A DNA stretch of 64,000 nt from Hyphomicrobiales bacterium. Lineage in GTDB: Bacteria; Pseudomonadota; Alphaproteobacteria; Rhizobiales; Rhizobiaceae. How positions within the stretch are numbered: position 1 is the first letter of the stretch; each line of letters begins with the position of its first letter. The notes under the pieces are model-generated. The model did no database searches. It worked only from the letters and a program-made list of their open reading frames with translations, and was not told the DNA's origin. Both the position numbers and the translations under genes were made by a program. Location: contig UCGV01000025.1 in assembly GCA_900471925.1 (NCBI GenBank), forward strand, positions 62,001 through 126,000, read 5' to 3'. This document shows, in pieces, positions 60,627 to 64,000 of the stretch.

Positions 60627-61955
60627 TCAGCCGCCGGCCCTTATTGCCTGATACCGCTCGACGAGCGCGGGCTCCACGCCATAGGCGATGCAATTCACCG
60701 CGCTGATCGATCCGATGATCTCGGCCAGCGATTGCACGATGACGTCAAGGTCCTCACCCTCAATATCGGCGAATGCCTGCAGCGCGAAATCGACGGGCGT
60801 CATCGCGGGATTATCGGCTGCCTTTGCGAGATAATCCGCGACCGCTTCATCGAGACGCCGCCGCATCCTGATCTCGACGGAACGCGGCACGCGCTTGGTG
60901 GTCGCCGCAACGCGATAAGAGGGGGCCGTGAGCGCATAGCCTTCGGAAATGACTTGGGCGAGATATTTCGTATCCGCCAGTTCATACCATGTCGTCATGC
61001 CGATACCATAAGCGGCCCGGCCCACGCCGATGAAGGAGATCGGCGGCAGTCCCGCCTGCAGCAGAGGTATGTTGCAGAGCAGCCGCCCTGTCCGTTTGTT
61101 GCCATCGATGAAAGGCGGCAGATAGGCGATGCCCGCAAGCAGCGCGAACGATGCCTCGAAAGGATCTTTCGCCACCGCCGCTTTCCGGCAAAGCTCCGAA
61201 AGCCCGATCGACAACTCCGCGTGATCGGAAGACGGGACATATGAACTGGTAGTGATCGAAACGGGATCGCGCCTGATGGCACCGAGATTGTTCTGCCGGA
61301 CAAGGCCACGCATCAACATGGCGTGTAACCTCATCACCGTATCAGGTGTAATCTGCACCGTAGCGATGTTGTCAATGAGCCATCCGATAGCCTGCTTGTG
61401 ATTGAGGATCATCTGAACCTCGACCTCGGATTTGCCGCCGGCAACTTCGGCATATTTGATCAGCGCCTCGGTCTCCGGAAGCGAGTAGGTGTTTCCCTCG
61501 AGCGCCGAGGAAGCCCACGACATCTCGATCAGGAACCTCTCGGCGATCTCTCGTGTGTAGGTCGATGGGTCGAGATCAAGCCCGCCCTGACCGACGGCCC
61601 CCGCCATGAGCGCACGCGAAGCGGGATTGAGCCAGGGCACGTTGTCAGGATCGTAAGTGCCGAACCGCATGGGATCATAGGTCCGTGGCGGCCGCAGGTG
61701 ACCGGGCAGCGAAAACCACCTCGCTTCCGTCGTCAGGCTGAATGACGCGTTTCTCGTTGTTCCCGACTTCTCAACCAGTCCCGCCGCGCAAAGCCTGGCC
61801 AGAGCCCTGGAAACGGAAGATTGGCTGGAAGGGGCAAGCTCCAGCAACTGGATGATCGCCGCCTGGGAAAGCCCGTCCGCACCACGCCGCACGAGGGTAT
61901 CGTAGACATTCCTTTCCAAGCCTTGCAGCTCGGGAACGAGTAGAACAGGATGCAT
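60627..61955 (-). CDS. Fic family protein with substituted active-site His
   Basis: A 442-residue protein: an N-terminal winged helix (about 12-75; DGLSQAAIIQLLELAPSSQS, SRALARLCAAGLV), then a Fic core (about 115-340). The inhibitory helix motif SSALEGN (S149 to N155) is present. The Fic loop reads LPPFIDGNKRTGR, so the catalytic His (expected at 280 before PF) is Pro280, while Asp284, Asn286 and Arg291 are kept. AMP transfer is therefore doubtful. The protein may act as a regulator. GCATGAAA-type palindromes upstream fit autoregulation through its winged helix (inference). Confidence 0.85.
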   Translation of the reverse strand: MHPVLLVPELQGLERNVYDTLVRRGADGLSQAAIIQLLELAPSSQSSVSRALARLCAAGLVEKSGTTRNASFSLTTEARWFSLPGHLRPPRTYDPMRFGTYDPDNVPWLNPASRALMAGAVGQGGLDLDPSTYTREIAERFLIEMSWASSALEGNTYSLPETEALIKYAEVAGGKSEVEVQMILNHKQAIGWLIDNIATVQITPDTVMRLHAMLMRGLVRQNNLGAIRRDPVSITTSSYVPSSDHAELSIGLSELCRKAAVAKDPFEASFALLAGIAYLPPFIDGNKRTGRLLCNIPLLQAGLPPISFIGVGRAAYGIGMTTWYELADTKYLAQVISEGYALTAPSYRVAATTKRVPRSVEIRMRRRLDEAVADYLAKAADNPAMTPVDFALQAFADIEGEDLDVIVQSLAEIIGSISAVNCIAYGVEPALVERYQAIRAGG

Positions 61956-61985
61956 GGATTACCTTCCGCATATTTCATCCAATAT

Positions 61986-62113
61986 ATGCATGAAACATGC
62001 ATAATAATAGCACGCGATTGACGTCAGCTCTTGGCTGCATGAAAGTCAATCATCAACCTATTGATAGATAGATGTTTTTCCCTCCTAAAATCCATCGTGC
62101 ATGAAAGCTGCAT
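61986..62113. promoter_or_regulatory. palindromic operator sites upstream of the Fic gene
   Basis: ATGCATG-AAA-CATGCAT (61986-62002) is a perfect inverted repeat. TGCATGAAAGCTGCAT (62098-62113) is a close variant, and gctgcatgaaagtca (about 62035-62049) keeps one arm. They lie 31-158 bases before the Fic start and are the only such sites seen. Confidence 0.5.
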
Positions 62114-62452
62114 AAAAGCAGGCCATCCCGCGCGGCATCATCCGATCGCTCTACCTACTGGTAGGACAGATAGGGCGCGACGCGGCTCCAACGACCTGGA
62201 TTCCAGTGAAATCGGGGGGGACGCGCCCTGAAGAAAATACCCAACCCATTGATCATGAATAAGAATATCCAGAACGGGGCGCCGATCGAAATGGCGCCGT
62301 GATCCGAACGTCTGGCCGCGAGGGATGGCCGGATCGGAAATACTTGTTCACTCCCAACATCTTAGCGGAGACAACCACCCTCACCCGGCCCGACAGCCCC
62401 TGTCTCCAAACCGTCGTTCCTCCTCCTCCCCGCCACGAAAACGATAAATCCA
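62114..62452. other. intergenic, nothing recognised
   Basis: No supported gene, terminator or repeat is seen between the Fic operators and the inverted-repeat element. Confidence 0.35.
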
Positions 62453-62655
62453 GTGACGCACCAGTGCAGCAGAATCCGGCCTAAGCCTTTGATTCTGAAT
62501 AAGTGATCCACTTTCCTTCAAAAGACTCCCATGGGAGGAATAAGATAAGGGCCGGCTGCTGCTTTCTATGAAAACAGAAAGATCTTTATGGCGCATATGG
62601 GCCACTTATTCATTTTCAAAGACTTAGCCGCATTTTGCCTGCACTGGTGCGTCAC
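62453..62655. repeat. 203-bp element with about 54-bp imperfect inverted ends
   Basis: The outer 17 bases GTGACGCACCAGTGCAG (62453-62469) are repeated in perfect inverse at 62639-62655, and pairing continues through ctaag...tctttga...gaataagtg on both sides. The interior holds the palindrome CTCCCATGGGAG (62526-62537). The element lies just upstream of the terminase genes and may be a MITE-like insertion or the phage packaging (cos/pac) region. Confidence 0.6.
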
Positions 62656-62735
62656 CGGTGCTTCACTGCAGGCGCATGGCACGCCGCCAACCCTTTTCCG
62701 TCTATGCCTGCCCCCAAACGGCAAGAGGGTGGCTG

Positions 62736-63176
62736 ATGGACGAGACGAAGGAAGACCGCGCGGAGGGTGATCCCGCCAGGATCGACGCAGCCAGGATCGA
62801 CGCTGATTGGCTGCTCACCCGGCTGGCGGCGGAGGCGGAAGCCGATCTGGCCGATCTCTATGATGCGCAGGGCGATCTCCTGCCGATCGGCGAATGGCCT
62901 GCCATCTGGCGACAGGGGCTGGTCACGGATCTGGAGATTTCCGCGCTCTACGAGGGCACCGGCAAGGAGCGCCGCCAGATCGGCCATGTGAAGAAGGTGA
63001 AATTTGCCGAGCGGCTGCGCCGGCTGGAGCTGATCGGCAAGCGTATCCGCATCAATGCCTTCAAGGAGATCGTGGAGCACAAGGGGCTTTCGGCACTAGC
63101 CGAGCGGCTGGAGCGGGCGCAAAGGCGCAGTGGAGTGGGGCGCAATGACGAAAGCGAAGGGGTGGACCAGCCATGA
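62736..63176 (+). CDS. phage terminase small subunit
   Basis: A 146-residue protein with an N-terminal DEADWLLTR-like acidic helix region (here ARIDADWLLTRLAAEAEADL) and the C-terminal KKVKFAERLRRLELIGKRI segment, typical of DNA-binding small terminase subunits. It would recognise the phage packaging site and recruit TerL. I start at the ATG at 62736 (aagagggtggctg upstream). The stop overlaps the TerL start (ATGA). Confidence 0.75.
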   Translation: MDETKEDRAEGDPARIDAARIDADWLLTRLAAEAEADLADLYDAQGDLLPIGEWPAIWRQGLVTDLEISALYEGTGKERRQIGHVKKVKFAERLRRLELIGKRIRINAFKEIVEHKGLSALAERLERAQRRSGVGRNDESEGVDQP

Positions 63177-64000
63177 GCCAGCCCACCGACCCCAATGACG
63201 AGATCATCGCGCTCGCCACCGATTGCCGCTTCAGCCCGAAGCGCTGGAGCCGCATGGCCTGGGACTGGGGCGTGGGCGAACTCTCGGGCTACGATGGCCC
63301 CCGCCCCTGGCAGGACGAGATCAACGAGCTGATCGGCGTCCATCTTGCCGACCCCGCCACCCGCTACCAGCCGCTGCAGATCGCGGTCGCCTCCGGCCAC
63401 GGCATCGGCAAATCGGCGGAGATGGGCATGCTCTCCAACTGGGCCATGTCCTGCTTTGCCGATTGCAAGATCGTGACGACAGCCAATACCGAGGGCCAGC
63501 TGCGCACCAAGACTGCGCCTGAGATCGGCAAATGGTTTCGCCTCTCCATCACGTCGCACTGGTTCGATGTGCAGGCCATGTCGATCAAGTCGCGCGATCC
63601 CGAGCGCGGCGAAAGCTGGCGGCAGGATTTCATCTCCTGGAGCGAGCACAATACGGAAGCCTTCGCCGGGCTGCACAACAAGGGCAAGATCATCCTGCTG
63701 CTCTTCGACGAGGCCTCGAAGATCCATGACAAGGTGTGGGAAGTGGCCGAGGGCGCGCTGACGGATGAGGACACCGTCATCATCTGGATCACCTTCGGCA
63801 ACCCGACGCGCAACAGCGGCCGCTTCCGCGAATGTTTCCGCCGCTTCCGCCACCGCTGGATCGGCCGCCAGATCGACAGCCGCTCGGTGCCCGGCACCAA
63901 CAAGCAGTTCCTGCAGCGCCTCGTGGATGACCACGGCGAGGACAGCGATATCGTGAAAGTGCGCGTGCGCGGCCAGTTTCCCAGCCAATCGGCCCTGCAG
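63173..64000 (+). CDS. phage terminase large subunit, N-terminal part (cut by window edge)
   Basis: The frame runs open to the right edge (276 codons). It carries an ATPase with Walker A VASGHGIGKSAEMG and Walker B KIILLLFDEASK, followed by the start of the nuclease half (RVRGQFPSQS). The large subunit cuts and translocates DNA into the procapsid. It starts with ATG overlapping the TerS stop by four bases. Together with TerS it marks a prophage or gene-transfer-agent-like unit that extends past the window. Confidence 0.88.
   Translation, partial: MSQPTDPNDEIIALATDCRFSPKRWSRMAWDWGVGELSGYDGPRPWQDEINELIGVHLADPATRYQPLQIAVASGHGIGKSAEMGMLSNWAMSCFADCKIVTTANTEGQLRTKTAPEIGKWFRLSITSHWFDVQAMSIKSRDPERGESWRQDFISWSEHNTEAFAGLHNKGKIILLLFDEASKIHDKVWEVAEGALTDEDTVIIWITFGNPTRNSGRFRECFRRFRHRWIGRQIDSRSVPGTNKQFLQRLVDDHGEDSDIVKVRVRGQFPSQSALQ

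Noticed and set aside
1..64000. CRISPR array
   Set aside because: No series of regularly spaced identical repeats was seen; the repeats found are palindromic intergenic elements.

Overview
The window looks like a chromosomal or large-replicon segment of a rhizobial alphaproteobacterium (Rhizobiales, probably Rhizobiaceae). The signs are high-GC coding DNA with strong Shine-Dalgarno sites and several TTG/GTG starts, a DUF982 protein, TfuA, many LysR/TetR/AraC/RpiR regulators beside transporters, and rhizobial-type intergenic palindromes. Three stretches look less GC-rich or less ordinary than the rest: about 2.2-5.5 kb, 13.5-15.9 kb and 60-62.7 kb. This is a judgement by eye; no base composition was computed.

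Layout. 1-8.7 kb: a truncated MFS transporter divergent from its LysR regulator, a tRNA-like relic, a frameshifted acyltransferase, several small membrane or basic proteins, a DUF1254 protein plus a broken copy of its 3' end, and a second acyltransferase. 8.9-13.4 kb: signalling genes (class III cyclase-TPR protein, SGNH esterase, PAS-GGDEF diguanylate cyclase). 13.5-15.9 kb: a defence-like group made of a small membrane protein, a membrane-anchored TIR protein, a RelB/DinJ-like antitoxin without a toxin, and a pentapeptide-repeat protein. 15.9-17.9 kb: AraC regulator and alpha/beta hydrolase. 18-22 kb: a run of immunity-like or unrecognised genes (SUKH/SMI1, DUF1871-like and others) with a divergent carbamoyltransferase homologue and no visible toxin. 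22-25.9 kb: a TetR-controlled SDR-MFS-isocitrate lyase-like operon with two clear operators.

26.7-33.8 kb holds the most unusual system. It is a tightly packed minus-strand operon with a cyclase/AAA-ATPase/TPR regulator, a YcaO enzyme, TfuA, an HExxH metallopeptidase and two unrecognised proteins. YcaO with TfuA implies peptide-backbone modification (thioamidation or azoline formation). No short precursor gene or transporter is visible, so the two unrecognised proteins are the first candidates for substrate or partner.

34-43.8 kb: LysE exporter, TetR-epimerase pair, MerR-aldo/keto reductase pair with a classic 19-bp-spacer promoter, a second DUF1254 neighbourhood, a Tet(M)/EF-G-like GTPase, an AbiEii-like nucleotidyltransferase with a small upstream partner, and a NUDIX hydrolase. 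44-50.9 kb: a MarR-linked SDR operon and an RpiR-controlled cluster (MFS, hydantoin-racemase-like, cysteine hydrolase). 51-60.4 kb: methyltransferase, rpsU, cold-shock gene, acetyltransferases, small proteins and dense palindromic repeats. 60.6-64 kb: a Fic protein whose active-site His is replaced by Pro, a 203-bp element with long inverted ends, then TerS and a truncated TerL, which mark the edge of a prophage or prophage-like element continuing beyond the window.
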